Below are positions 1 through 7,457 of a stretch of DNA of 36,881 nucleotides, in pieces. The stretch is taken from contig CAIYPF010000006.1 of assembly GCA_903928015.1 (NCBI GenBank), positions 1 to 36,881 on the forward strand, read 5' to 3'. Made by a program: the position numbers and the translations under genes. The notes beneath the pieces were generated by a model. The model was not told the DNA's origin. It did no database searches and saw only the letters and a program-made list of their open reading frames with translations. This stretch comes from an uncultured Gammaproteobacteria bacterium. GTDB lineage: Bacteria; Pseudomonadota; Gammaproteobacteria; Pseudomonadales; UBA5518. Every line of letters begins with the position of its first letter. Position 1 is the first letter of the stretch.

Positions 1-37
1 GCTAGTCTCGCCCGGCCCACACCCCCGGAGCGCGCGC

Positions 38-907
38 ATGGAATTCTGGCAGGCCATTCCCTGGATCGAACCCGATCAGATCCTCCCCGTGGCGCGCATG
101 GCCGAGGAACTCGGCTTCGATGGCGTGCTCACCGCCGACCATGCGCTCTGCCCGCGCGACATCAAGAGCGCGTATCCGTACTCGGCGGACGGCAAGGCCC
201 CGCTCGATCCGGTCACACCCTACCCGGACATCTGGGCCATCACTGCCGCGATGGCCGCTGTCACCACGCGGATCAAGTTCAGTTGCTCGATCTACGTTCT
301 GCCGCTGCGCCACCCCGTGGACGTTGCCAAGTCCGCAGGTACGGTCTCGATCCTGAGCGGCGGGCGCTTCCTGCTCGGTGCAGGCAGCGGCTGGATGAAG
401 GACGAATTCGACATCTACGGCGTCGACTTCAAGACCCGTGGCCGCCGCATGGACGAGTGCATAGAAGTGCTGCGCAAGCTCTGGGCGGGCGGTGATGTGG
501 AGCATCACGGCGAGTTCTTCGATTTCCCCCCGATGCAGGTGAGCCCGGCACCGTCTGCGCCGGTGCCCATCCTCCTTGGCGGTGCAGCGCCGCGTGCGTT
601 ACGCCGCGCGGCCGAGGTGGCAGATGGCTGGATCGGTGCGGGCAACACGCCGGAAGAAGTCCCGGTTTTGTTGGCAGAGATGCAGCGCATGCGCGCTGCG
701 GTAGGGCGTGGCAACGACCCGTTCTACACCATCGTGGGCCTGAGCACGCCCGCCGACATCGACACGCTGAAGCGCCTCGGCGATTGCGGCATGAGCGCCG
801 CGGTGAGCTACCCCTTCCGTTATTCCGTGGGCGAGCACTCCAGCCTCGAGGCCAAACGCCGCGTGATGGAGGATTATGCCGAGAACGTGATCCGCCATTT
901 CCGCTGA
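38..907 (+). CDS. LLM-class (luciferase-like) flavin/F420-dependent oxidoreductase
   Basis: The 289-residue product looks like a complete luciferase-like monooxygenase TIM barrel. Visible family features are the N-terminal 'ARMAEELGFDGVLTADH' strand-helix, the 'LSGGRFLLGAGSGW' segment in the middle, 'RGRRMDECIEVLRKLW', and 'PVPILLGGAAPRALRRAAEVADGW' in the C-terminal half. The length and spacing fit the small class often labelled 'probable F420-dependent' (TIGR03619-like). Such proteins oxidise or reduce small organic substrates with F420 or FMN; the substrate cannot be read from sequence. The ATG at 38 follows a CGGAG Shine-Dalgarno-like stretch. The gene ends 7 bp before an aminotransferase in the same direction, so the two are probably cotranscribed. 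Nothing in the window makes F420, so FMN is a real alternative cofactor. Confidence 0.85.
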   Translation: MEFWQAIPWIEPDQILPVARMAEELGFDGVLTADHALCPRDIKSAYPYSADGKAPLDPVTPYPDIWAITAAMAAVTTRIKFSCSIYVLPLRHPVDVAKSAGTVSILSGGRFLLGAGSGWMKDEFDIYGVDFKTRGRRMDECIEVLRKLWAGGDVEHHGEFFDFPPMQVSPAPSAPVPILLGGAAPRALRRAAEVADGWIGAGNTPEEVPVLLAEMQRMRAAVGRGNDPFYTIVGLSTPADIDTLKRLGDCGMSAAVSYPFRYSVGEHSSLEAKRRVMEDYAENVIRHFR

Positions 908-914
908 GGCCTGC

Positions 915-2066
915 ATGCCGCCCACCGTGCGCTCGAAACTGCCTGATGTAGGCACCACCATCTTCACCGTGATGTCGGCGCGCGCGGCGGAGGTCGGCGC
1001 CATCAACCTCTCGCAGGGCTTTCCGGATTTTGCGGTGCCCGAGGCCCTGCGCGAGGCGCTGGCGCGGCATGTCCATGCGGGCCAGAACCAGTACGCGCCG
1101 ATGGCGGGCGTGTTGGCCCTGCGCGAGCAGGTCGCGGCCTCGGTGCTGCGTCACCACGGGTGGCGCGTGGATCCGGTGGACGAGGTCACGGTGGTGCCCG
1201 GCGCCACCGAGGCGATCTTCTGCGCGATCATGGCGAGCGTGATGCCTGGCGACGAGGTGATCCTCTTCGATCCGGCTTATGACAGCTACGAGCCTTCCGT
1301 GCGCATGGCCGGAGGCCGCGCGGTACGCATACCGCTACAGCCGCCGGCCTTCCGCATCGACTGGCAGCGCGTGAAAGAGGCACTCGGCCCGCGCACGCGC
1401 CTCATCGTGATCAACACGCCGCACAACCCCACTGGCAGCATGCTGGACGCCGCGGACCTCGACGCACTCGAGGAGCTGCTCTCCCACAGCGATGCGCTGC
1501 TGCTCTCGGACGAGGTCTACGAGCATCTGGTCTACGACGGCCGCCGCCATCTGAGCGTGCTTTCCCGCCCCGCACTCGCGGAGCGCGCTTTCGCGGTCTT
1601 CTCCTTCGGCAAGACATTTCACGCCACGGGTTGGAAGACAGGCTACTGCGTGGCGCCGCCTGCGTTGACCACCGAATTCCGCCGCGTGCACCAGTTCGTG
1701 ACCTTCGTGGCGGTGACGCCGATACAGCACGCGCTCGCGGATTTCATGCGGGATCACCCCGAGCACATCGCAGGGCTGGGCGCCTTCTATCAGGCCAAAC
1801 GGGATTTCTTCTGCGACGCGCTGGAGGGGTCGGGCTGGCAGGGCGAGCGCGCGTCGGGCTCGTTTTTCCAGTTGCTGGATTACTCGCGGATTGCCGACGT
1901 ACCGGATACGGAGATGGCCGAGCGTCTCGTGCGCGATCACGGCGTGGCGGCCATCCCCATCTCGGTGTTCTACGAGAATCCGCCGCATATGCGGCTGCTG
2001 CGGTTCTGCTTCGCGAAGCAGGAACAGACGCTCAGCCGCGGAGCCGAGCGCCTGCTGGCGCTGTGA
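915..2066 (+). CDS. PLP-dependent aminotransferase, methionine aminotransferase (YbdL-like)
   Basis: The 383-residue product is a fold-type I class I/II aminotransferase. It has the N-terminal 'INLSQGFPDF' segment, 'PHNPTG' with the cofactor-contacting Asn at about 171, 'LLSDEVYEHLVYDG' with Asp199 and Tyr202, and the Schiff-base lysine Lys233 in 'SFGKTFHATGWK'. The SFGKTxHxTGWK string and overall length match the YbdL/KAT-III branch, which transaminates methionine and aromatic or glutamine-type substrates using 2-oxo acids; the exact donor is inferred. The ATG at 915 has GAGG just upstream, overlapping the end of the oxidoreductase gene. It converges on the diiron-protein gene, whose stop lies 15 bp beyond. 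Confidence 0.9.
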   Translation: MPPTVRSKLPDVGTTIFTVMSARAAEVGAINLSQGFPDFAVPEALREALARHVHAGQNQYAPMAGVLALREQVAASVLRHHGWRVDPVDEVTVVPGATEAIFCAIMASVMPGDEVILFDPAYDSYEPSVRMAGGRAVRIPLQPPAFRIDWQRVKEALGPRTRLIVINTPHNPTGSMLDAADLDALEELLSHSDALLLSDEVYEHLVYDGRRHLSVLSRPALAERAFAVFSFGKTFHATGWKTGYCVAPPALTTEFRRVHQFVTFVAVTPIQHALADFMRDHPEHIAGLGAFYQAKRDFFCDALEGSGWQGERASGSFFQLLDYSRIADVPDTEMAERLVRDHGVAAIPISVFYENPPHMRLLRFCFAKQEQTLSRGAERLLAL

Positions 2067-2081
2067 GGACTCAGCCCCGGC

Positions 2082-3200
2082 TCAGAAAGCCGAGGGCATC
2101 ACCGTTGGCTGCTTGGGGGCGCTGAAGAGCGGGCGCGACATCTCGGCCCAGTCGACATCGCCGTCGTCCTTGTGGTTCTCGTATTCGAGCATGCCGAGCT
2201 TCTCGAAGAGCGGGCGCACGCTGTCGGTGAGCAGGCCGATACGGCGCAGGTTCGGCATCACGCGCATGAACATCAGGTTGCGGAACATCTGGCGGAACTC
2301 GCCGTCGAGGTAGATGCGGCGTGCTTCCTCGACGTCCCAGCCCCAGTGGTGGAACACGTCCTTCGGCACCATCCTCTCGCGGGCCACGATGCAGGCCTCG
2401 TAGGCGAAGCGGGCGCGCTCTTCGCGCTCCTCCTCGGTGAGATTCTTCAGGTGATGCTCGAGGTAATTGATGCCGAAGGTCACGTGGCGCGACTCGTCAC
2501 GCAGCACCAGCTCGATGATGTCGGCGAGCAGCATGCCGGGCGGGGTCGTGGCTTTCATGGTCACGAAAGCCGAGAGGGCGAGACCCTCGATGATCAGCTG
2601 CATGCCGATGAATTTCAGGTCCCAGCGCGGGTCCGTGAGGATCTTGTCGAGCAGGCTTTTCAGCGCCGGGTCGACCGGGTACATGAAGCCCACTTTCTCT
2701 TGCAGGTACTTGTTGAAGACCTCGACGTGGCGGGCCTCGTCGAAGGTCTGCGAGGCGGCGTAGAGCTTGGCGTTCAGCGTCGGCGCGCAGCTCGTGAGCT
2801 GCGAGGCCACGAGGAGTGCGCCCTGTTCGCCGTGAAGGAACTGCGCCAGCGTCCAGGAGTTCATGTGGGCGCCGAACTCTTCCTTCTGCGCCTCGGTCAT
2901 GGCGTCGTAAGGCGCATAGCCCTTGAAGGGCATCACCACGTCGCGTTGCTCGGGCGTCAGTTTGGTTGCGGGCTTGCTCCAGTCGATATCGGTCTGCGCG
3001 TCCCAGTTGAGCTGTTTGCCCAGCTCGTAGAGCTTCTTGATGCGGTCGTCCTGGACCTTGTAGTCCCAGTTGTAGGCGCCGGTGAGCGGGGTCTGGAAGA
3101 TCTCGGCCACCTGGTTCGCGCTTGCGGCGTCGAGCTGCGGGGCCTCGGGGTCGAAGAAACGGATTTCGCTCGGGGTGTCGATGACGAACTGTACGCCCAT
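2082..3200 (-). CDS. Ferritin-like diiron protein (putative oxidase/oxygenase, R2/AurF-like fold)
   Basis: The 372-residue protein carries a full set of carboxylate-bridged diiron ligands: Glu125 (HGEQGA), Glu155/His158 (FDEARH), Glu205 (IIEGLAL) and Glu236/His239 (RDESRH). This is the E-ExxH-E-ExxH pattern of ferritin-like oxidases, ribonucleotide reductase R2 relatives and N-oxygenases. I cannot assign a substrate. There is no signal peptide, so it is cytoplasmic. The ATG at 3200 is preceded by AAGGAG at good spacing, and a well-spaced sigma70 promoter lies 57-84 bp upstream. It is divergent from an AraC-type regulator, a layout that usually means the regulator controls this gene. It could act on fatty or aromatic compounds given the neighbouring enoyl-CoA hydratase and acyltransferase genes, but this is only context. 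Confidence 0.85.
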   Translation of the reverse strand: MGVQFVIDTPSEIRFFDPEAPQLDAASANQVAEIFQTPLTGAYNWDYKVQDDRIKKLYELGKQLNWDAQTDIDWSKPATKLTPEQRDVVMPFKGYAPYDAMTEAQKEEFGAHMNSWTLAQFLHGEQGALLVASQLTSCAPTLNAKLYAASQTFDEARHVEVFNKYLQEKVGFMYPVDPALKSLLDKILTDPRWDLKFIGMQLIIEGLALSAFVTMKATTPPGMLLADIIELVLRDESRHVTFGINYLEHHLKNLTEEEREERARFAYEACIVARERMVPKDVFHHWGWDVEEARRIYLDGEFRQMFRNLMFMRVMPNLRRIGLLTDSVRPLFEKLGMLEYENHKDDGDVDWAEMSRPLFSAPKQPTVMPSAF

Positions 3201-3256
3201 GGGATGTGCTCCTTGCCTCGCGTGAGCGCGTGGATGACGCGCGTCTTGGTGAGCGG

Positions 3257-3284
3257 ATCATAGTTGCCGCAGATGACGGCTCAA
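3257..3284 (-). promoter_or_regulatory. Sigma70-type promoter for the diiron-protein gene
   Basis: On the minus strand, TTGAGC (3284-3279) and TATGAT (3262-3257) are separated by 16 bp. Transcription would start near 3250, giving a leader of about 50 nt that ends in AAGGAG before the ATG. The element overlaps the earliest possible starts of the divergent araC-type gene, so the two promoters interlock. Confidence 0.55.
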
Positions 3285-4397
3285 GGTTATCGTCAGCCAA
3301 TAAATGGTCATTTGGGGCCAAGAGTTTTGGCGTACCGCAAGCGAACCGCGCCACGTGATCTGCCCGGCACCATGGCCGCCATCCTGCTCGAGGTGGCGGC
3401 AGAGTTTGGCGTGGGCCGCGAACGCGTGCTCGATGGCACCGATATCGACCCGGCCTCGCTGGCCGCTCCCGATACCCGCATCGCGGCCGCGGACCACGAG
3501 CGCATGCTCGCCAACTGCCTGCGCGAGACCGGCGAGCCCGGGCTTGCGCTGCACTTCGGCAGCCGCATACCGGTGGTGGCGCTCGGCGTGCTCGGCTATG
3601 CGCTCATGTGCTGCCGCAACCTGCGCGAACTGATCGACATCCTTGCCCGCTACCACCGGCTGATCGGCGGCGATCTCGCGATCGCCATCGACGAGGACGC
3701 GGCAGAGGTCGCACTGCGTCTGGATGACGGCGTTTTCGAGCAGCGTGTGCAGCCCACGGATTGCGAGATCTTCTTTGCCGCAGCCGCCACTACGCTGCGG
3801 CAGCTCGGGCTGGCGGGCAGCGCCTCGCTGCGCGTGGAACTGGCCTATCCGGAGCCCCGGCATGCGGCGCAGTACCGCGAGAGAATCTGCGAGGACCTGC
3901 GCTTTGACGCCGGGCTGAACCGCCTCGTGATCGGCCGTAGCGCGCTTGATCTGCCGCTGCAGTTTGCCAACCCCACGCTGCTCAAGCTCTACCGCCAGCA
4001 GTGCGAGGACATGCTCCACGCCACCCGACGCAGCGCGGGGTACAGCGCCGATGTGCGCCGCTGGCTGCTCGGCACGCCGGGGCGTTTTCCTCCCTTCGAG
4101 GAGGCCGCGGCGGTGCTGCACATGAGCCCTCGCACGCTGCGCCGCCGCTTGGGTGAGGAGGGCACGACCTACCAGCAGATCGTGCACGAACTGCGTCGGC
4201 AACTGGCCGAGACGTGGTTGCGCGACGGGATGCTCTCGGTGGCAGAGATCGCGGGCATGCTCGGTTACGCGGACATCTCGAATTTCCGTCGCGCCTTCAT
4301 CGGCTGGACCGGAAGTTCGCCTGCACGCTACCGGCGCGGCCGCGACGCCGGCGCTCGCCAAGCGCCCCCGGCCGACGGCGCCCTCAGCTCCCGTTGA
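3273..4397 (+). CDS. AraC-family transcriptional regulator (Arabinose_bd-type N-terminal domain)
   Basis: The C-terminal 90 or so residues form an AraC double helix-turn-helix ('FEEAAAVLHMSPRTLRRRLG' and 'SVAEIAGMLGYADISNFRRA', ending 'GSSPARYRR'). The roughly 200 residues before it match the ligand-sensing domain of the OruR/ArgR-like AraC subgroup (PF12625-type), with 'VVALGVLGYALMCCRNLRE' typical. This group often regulates an adjacent catabolic gene, so the divergent diiron-protein gene is the likely target. The start is uncertain. ATG 3273 is used here. TTG 3264 is possible, and ATG 3372 would clear the divergent promoter but clips the first residues of the sensor domain; none has a good ribosome-binding site. 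Its 3' end overlaps the convergent enoyl-CoA hydratase-family gene by 14 bp. Confidence 0.85.
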   Translation: MTAQGYRQPINGHLGPRVLAYRKRTAPRDLPGTMAAILLEVAAEFGVGRERVLDGTDIDPASLAAPDTRIAAADHERMLANCLRETGEPGLALHFGSRIPVVALGVLGYALMCCRNLRELIDILARYHRLIGGDLAIAIDEDAAEVALRLDDGVFEQRVQPTDCEIFFAAAATTLRQLGLAGSASLRVELAYPEPRHAAQYRERICEDLRFDAGLNRLVIGRSALDLPLQFANPTLLKLYRQQCEDMLHATRRSAGYSADVRRWLLGTPGRFPPFEEAAAVLHMSPRTLRRRLGEEGTTYQQIVHELRRQLAETWLRDGMLSVAEIAGMLGYADISNFRRAFIGWTGSSPARYRRGRDAGARQAPPADGALSSR

Positions 4398-5145
4398 AGA
4401 GCGGTTTGCGTTTCTCGCGCTGCGCAGCAAGGCCTTCCTGCAGGTCTGCCGAAGCGGCACAGGTGGCGATGGCGGACTGCGCCTCCTGCACGTCCAGCTC
4501 TCCGCGAGCGATGCGGCCGAGGAGCCGCTTCATGGTCCTCACCGCGAGCGGCGCGAGTTCGGCGAGCGATGCGGCGAGCGCGGCGGCCTCGACCTCCAGT
4601 CGGTCACGGGGCAGCACCCGGTGCAGGAAGCCCGCCTCGCGCAGGCCCTGCGCGTCGAATTCCTCGGCACCGACCAGCATGCGTGTGGCTACGTCGAGCC
4701 CCAGTTTCGCGATGTAGCGCTGCAGGCCGGGAAGCGGATAGCAAAGGCCGATGCGTGCGGCCGGCACGCGCATGCGCATGCCCTCCACGCCCAGCCGGTA
4801 GTCGCAGCAGAGCGCGAGTTCCGCGCCGCCGCCCCAGGCATCGCCGTTCAGGGCACATACGGTGGGAATCTCCAGCGATGCCAGCGCATCGGTGAGGGTG
4901 CTGAAGAGTTCTCCGCTCATGGCGCCGCTGGCGAACTCCTTGAGCGAGGCGCCGCTGCAGAAGCTGCGCTCCCCGCTGCCGGTCAGCACCAGAGCACGCA
5001 CGGCCTGATCCTCTGCGATCCCTGCCAGCGTCGCCCGCAGCGCGCCGATGTCCTCGCTGCCCAGCGAATTGTGTTGCTCCGGGCGCTGCAACGCGATGCG
5101 CGCCACTGCGCCTGCCTTCACCAGGCTGAACCCTGCCCCTGCCAT
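4384..5145 (-). CDS. Enoyl-CoA hydratase/isomerase (crotonase) family protein
   Basis: The 253-residue product has the crotonase fold signatures: 'RPEQHNSLG' near the N-terminus, the first oxyanion-hole region 'SFCSGASLKEF', and 'NGDAWGGGAELALCCDYRLG' with Glu109 at the position of the first catalytic glutamate of enoyl-CoA hydratase. The second catalytic glutamate (the E of the usual 'PE.x.xLG') is replaced: the matching segment is 'VPAARIGL' with Ala129. Hydratases need both acids, so this is more likely an isomerase, a methylglutaconyl-type enzyme, a decarboxylase or a thioesterase-like member than a classical hydratase. It acts on a CoA thioester in the cytoplasm. It converges on the AraC gene (14 bp overlap) and diverges from the acyltransferase gene. 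Confidence 0.88.
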   Translation of the reverse strand: MAGAGFSLVKAGAVARIALQRPEQHNSLGSEDIGALRATLAGIAEDQAVRALVLTGSGERSFCSGASLKEFASGAMSGELFSTLTDALASLEIPTVCALNGDAWGGGAELALCCDYRLGVEGMRMRVPAARIGLCYPLPGLQRYIAKLGLDVATRMLVGAEEFDAQGLREAGFLHRVLPRDRLEVEAAALAASLAELAPLAVRTMKRLLGRIARGELDVQEAQSAIATCAASADLQEGLAAQREKRKPLFNGS

Positions 5146-5182
5146 GTCTGCTTCTCACTCCGGAAAGGCGCGAATGCTAGCG

Positions 5183-5188
5183 TATACT
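5183..5188 (+). promoter_or_regulatory. Probable -10 element for the PlsC-like gene
   Basis: TATACT lies about 62 bp before the ATG at 5250, in the short divergent gap. No convincing -35 hexamer is seen 16-18 bp upstream, so the assignment rests on the -10 match and position alone. Confidence 0.35.
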
Positions 5189-5249
5189 TCTCCGCCGACG
5201 GTCGCCGGCCCGATATGGCGGACGTCGAGGTCGAGGAAAACTGATAACG

Positions 5250-6389
5250 ATGAACGCCGACCGCTTCGCCCAGATCCGCCCCTACAACGATGACGAAGTC
5301 GCCGGCGTGGTCGCGCGGCTGCTGGGCAATGTCGAACTTCTCGATGCCGTGGCCCGGCTGCGTGTGCCGCGAGCCGCAGGCCTTCTGGGTGCGTGGATGA
5401 GGCCCGTGGTGCGCATGGCGCTCGGCCGGCAACTGCGTGGCATCAGGGATGTCCGCTCTTTCCAGCGCATTGTCGAGCGCTACATGCGCATGATGCTCGA
5501 GAGCCGCACCACGGGTTTCAGCGTGAGCGGGCTGGACGGTATCGACCCCGCGAAGGCCTGCCTGCTCATCGGCAATCACCGTGATATCGCGCTCGATCCC
5601 TCGTTCATTTCCTACGCGCTGTTTTCCTCGGGGCGTGACACGGTGCGGGTGGCCATCGGCGACAACCTGCTCACCAAGGACTACGTCTCGGACCTGATGC
5701 GGCTGAACAAGAGCTTCATCGTGCGCCGCTCGGCCAAGGGCCCGCGCCAGATGCTGGCGGCCTATCAGGAGCTCTCGGGCTATATCAGCCACTCCTTGCT
5801 CGAGGAGCGCCAGTCGATATGGATCGCCCAGCGCGAGGGCCGCGCAAAGGACGGCCGAGACCGGACCGAGCCCGCGATCATCAAGATGCTTGCCATCGCC
5901 AAGCCCGGGGAGCAGTCCTTCGGCGACTTCATCGCATCACTGCGCATCGTGCCGGTTTCCATCTCCTACGAGTGGGATCCCTGCGACGCGATAAAGGCTC
6001 ACGAGCTCTGCGAGCGCGCCACGCACGGCAGTTACGCCAAGGGTGAGCACGAGGATGTGAACAGCATCGCGCTCAGCATCACCGCGGCCAAGGGCCGTGT
6101 GCACGTGAGTTTTGGTGAGGCGCTGGGGGGAGGGTTCGACACGCCCGAGGCCGTTGCCAGGGAGATCGATCGCCAGGTGCTCGGGCTCTACCACGTGCAG
6201 TCCACGAACCTCTGCGCCTACCGCATGGCAGAGGGCTCCCTGCCACCGGACCTCGCCCACCTCTCGGGTCTGGCCGACAGCGTTGAAAGCGAGTTCCGTG
6301 CGCGCCTCGATGCGCTGCCCGAGGCTGAACGGCCTTTCATGATCGCCATGTACGCGAACCCGCTGCGCAACCGGACGGCCCTGGCCTGA
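5250..6389 (+). CDS. PlsC-like glycerolipid acyltransferase family protein
   Basis: The 379-residue product contains a central acyltransferase domain (about residues 95-260). Block I is 'LIGNHRDIALDPS' with His110 and Asp116; block III is 'WIAQREGRAKDG', matching the glycerophosphate-binding EGxR-type segment. Family members transfer an acyl chain from acyl-CoA or acyl-ACP to glycerol-3-phosphate or lysophosphatidate at the inner membrane. The His and Asp are separated by five residues rather than the classical four, which marks a divergent subfamily. I see no strong membrane-spanning segment. The start at ATG 5250 follows 'AAAACTGATAACG' without a clear Shine-Dalgarno. It may sit in the same physiological context as the crotonase neighbour, but they are divergently transcribed. 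Confidence 0.8.
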   Translation: MNADRFAQIRPYNDDEVAGVVARLLGNVELLDAVARLRVPRAAGLLGAWMRPVVRMALGRQLRGIRDVRSFQRIVERYMRMMLESRTTGFSVSGLDGIDPAKACLLIGNHRDIALDPSFISYALFSSGRDTVRVAIGDNLLTKDYVSDLMRLNKSFIVRRSAKGPRQMLAAYQELSGYISHSLLEERQSIWIAQREGRAKDGRDRTEPAIIKMLAIAKPGEQSFGDFIASLRIVPVSISYEWDPCDAIKAHELCERATHGSYAKGEHEDVNSIALSITAAKGRVHVSFGEALGGGFDTPEAVAREIDRQVLGLYHVQSTNLCAYRMAEGSLPPDLAHLSGLADSVESEFRARLDALPEAERPFMIAMYANPLRNRTALA

Positions 6390-6398
6390 TCACCGGTT

Positions 6399-6418
6399 GG
6401 TGCCGCCATGCCCGCGAC
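6399..6418 (+). repeat. Degenerate half of a REP-like palindrome
   Basis: The 3' half GCCATGCCCGCGAC is identical to the intact REP-like copies elsewhere in the window, while the 5' arm no longer pairs. It lies in the 35-bp gap between two convergent genes, a typical REP position. Chance similarity in GC-rich DNA cannot be excluded. Confidence 0.3.
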
Positions 6419-6424
6419 CGATGC

Positions 6425-7366
6425 TCAGGCAGCGCGCTGCCGCGCACGCCAGCCGAGAAGACCCGGGGCATTCAGGCCCATGTCCAAGCTCAGGAATCGC
6501 ACCAGCGCGCCGCGTTTCCAGCCGCAGCCGCGTTCGCGCAGCCGCGCGATGGTGTGCTCGGTCAGGCGCGCGACCAGGGCCTCCTCCGCGTCCGGACCAT
6601 CCGGCGTCGCCAGGCAAAGCTGCACGCTGAAGTCGATCTCGGCGCGCAGCTCATCGGCGAGCGCGGGCGTGTTTTCCACGCTGCCGAAGTGCGTCAGGTA
6701 GAAACGCGCGGGGTTTGCGGCCATCAGGGCATCGATGCTGCGGTGCAAGGCATCGGGTTCGAACTGCACCGGCGTGGTGGTGGGCAGAAGGAAGGGTCTG
6801 CCGTTCGTGCGGAGCTCCTGGTAAGCCACGCCGAAGGTGTCGCCGGTAAACCAGCCGGCGCTTGTTTCGTCCCACACGCAGAAGTGGTGCCTCGCGTGCC
6901 CGGGGGTATCCAGAATGCGCAACGTGCGCCCGCCGAGGCTCCAGCAGCTGCCGTCCCCGGCCGCAAGTACACGATCCGCTGTTGCCGCCACCACCGTGCC
7001 GTAGAGCCGGTCGAAGACCTCCTGTCCGTAGACCGCCACCGAGCCTGCCACCAGTCGCGCCGGATCAACCATGTGCCGCAGCCCCTGCGGGTGCACCAGC
7101 ATCTTCGCGTTAGGGCAGTGCGCAAGCAGGGCGCCCGCGCCGCCCGCGTGGTCGAGGTGGACATGGGTGGGGATGATCCAGCGCACCGACTCCAGCGCTA
7201 CGCCAGCCATGGCCATGCCCTTCAGGATGCGCCCTGCGGAGCGCGGCGTGCCGGTCTCGATGATCGCCGCCTCACGGCCGTCCTGCACGAGGAAGCTCGC
7301 GGCAAGACCGGGCCGGAGATAGCCCGTGTCGATGCAGCTGATGCCGTGTCCGAGGTCTTCGATCAT
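6425..7366 (-). CDS. MBL-fold metallo-hydrolase
   Basis: The 313-residue protein is a metallo-beta-lactamase-fold hydrolase. The metal-binding HxHxDH motif is 'PTHVHLDHAGG' (residues 68-73), followed by 'DTPGHARHH' and 'WFTGDTFG', which supply the remaining ligands. The C-terminal 80 residues are helical and of unknown role. Members cleave thioesters, lactones, phosphodiesters or similar bonds; nothing here fixes the substrate. An in-frame extension to 7570 exists, but it would run into the divergent helicase gene and lacks family similarity; ATG 7366 ('MIEDLGHGI') puts the domain at the expected place. It is convergent with the acyltransferase gene and divergent from dinG. Confidence 0.85.
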   Translation of the reverse strand: MIEDLGHGISCIDTGYLRPGLAASFLVQDGREAAIIETGTPRSAGRILKGMAMAGVALESVRWIIPTHVHLDHAGGAGALLAHCPNAKMLVHPQGLRHMVDPARLVAGSVAVYGQEVFDRLYGTVVAATADRVLAAGDGSCWSLGGRTLRILDTPGHARHHFCVWDETSAGWFTGDTFGVAYQELRTNGRPFLLPTTTPVQFEPDALHRSIDALMAANPARFYLTHFGSVENTPALADELRAEIDFSVQLCLATPDGPDAEEALVARLTEHTIARLRERGCGWKRGALVRFLSLDMGLNAPGLLGWRARQRAA

Positions 7367-7418
7367 GGGCTGTGTCCCTATTCCGGGTTGGTCCGACCGC
7401 CACGGGTCGGGTGCCTGA

Positions 7419-7424
7419 TATAGT
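7419..7424 (+). promoter_or_regulatory. Probable -10 element for dinG
   Basis: TATAGT lies 34-39 bp before the TTG start of the helicase gene. The same DNA read on the minus strand gives TATATC, a possible -10 for the divergent MBL gene. No good -35 was found, and no LexA-type box is visible here, unlike the SOS control of dinG in E. coli. Confidence 0.35.
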
Positions 7425-7457
7425 CGCGGCCACTCCGCTCCGGGACAGGCCACGGAT

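Noticed and set aside
2172..3263. Plus-strand open frame opposite the diiron gene
   Set aside because: The minus-strand frame has a full diiron ligand set; the plus frame has no recognised motif.
3302..3313. AAATG-GT-CATTT inverted repeat as an AraC operator
   Set aside because: Too short to claim; AraC-family sites are usually longer direct repeats, and no second half-site is evident.
3258..4460. Minus-strand open frame opposite the AraC gene (400 codons)
   Set aside because: Arg/Ala-rich shadow of a gene with a clear helix-turn-helix domain.
7371..7457. LexA box upstream of dinG
   Set aside because: I looked for CTG-N10-CAG and found none, so SOS control of this dinG is not claimed.
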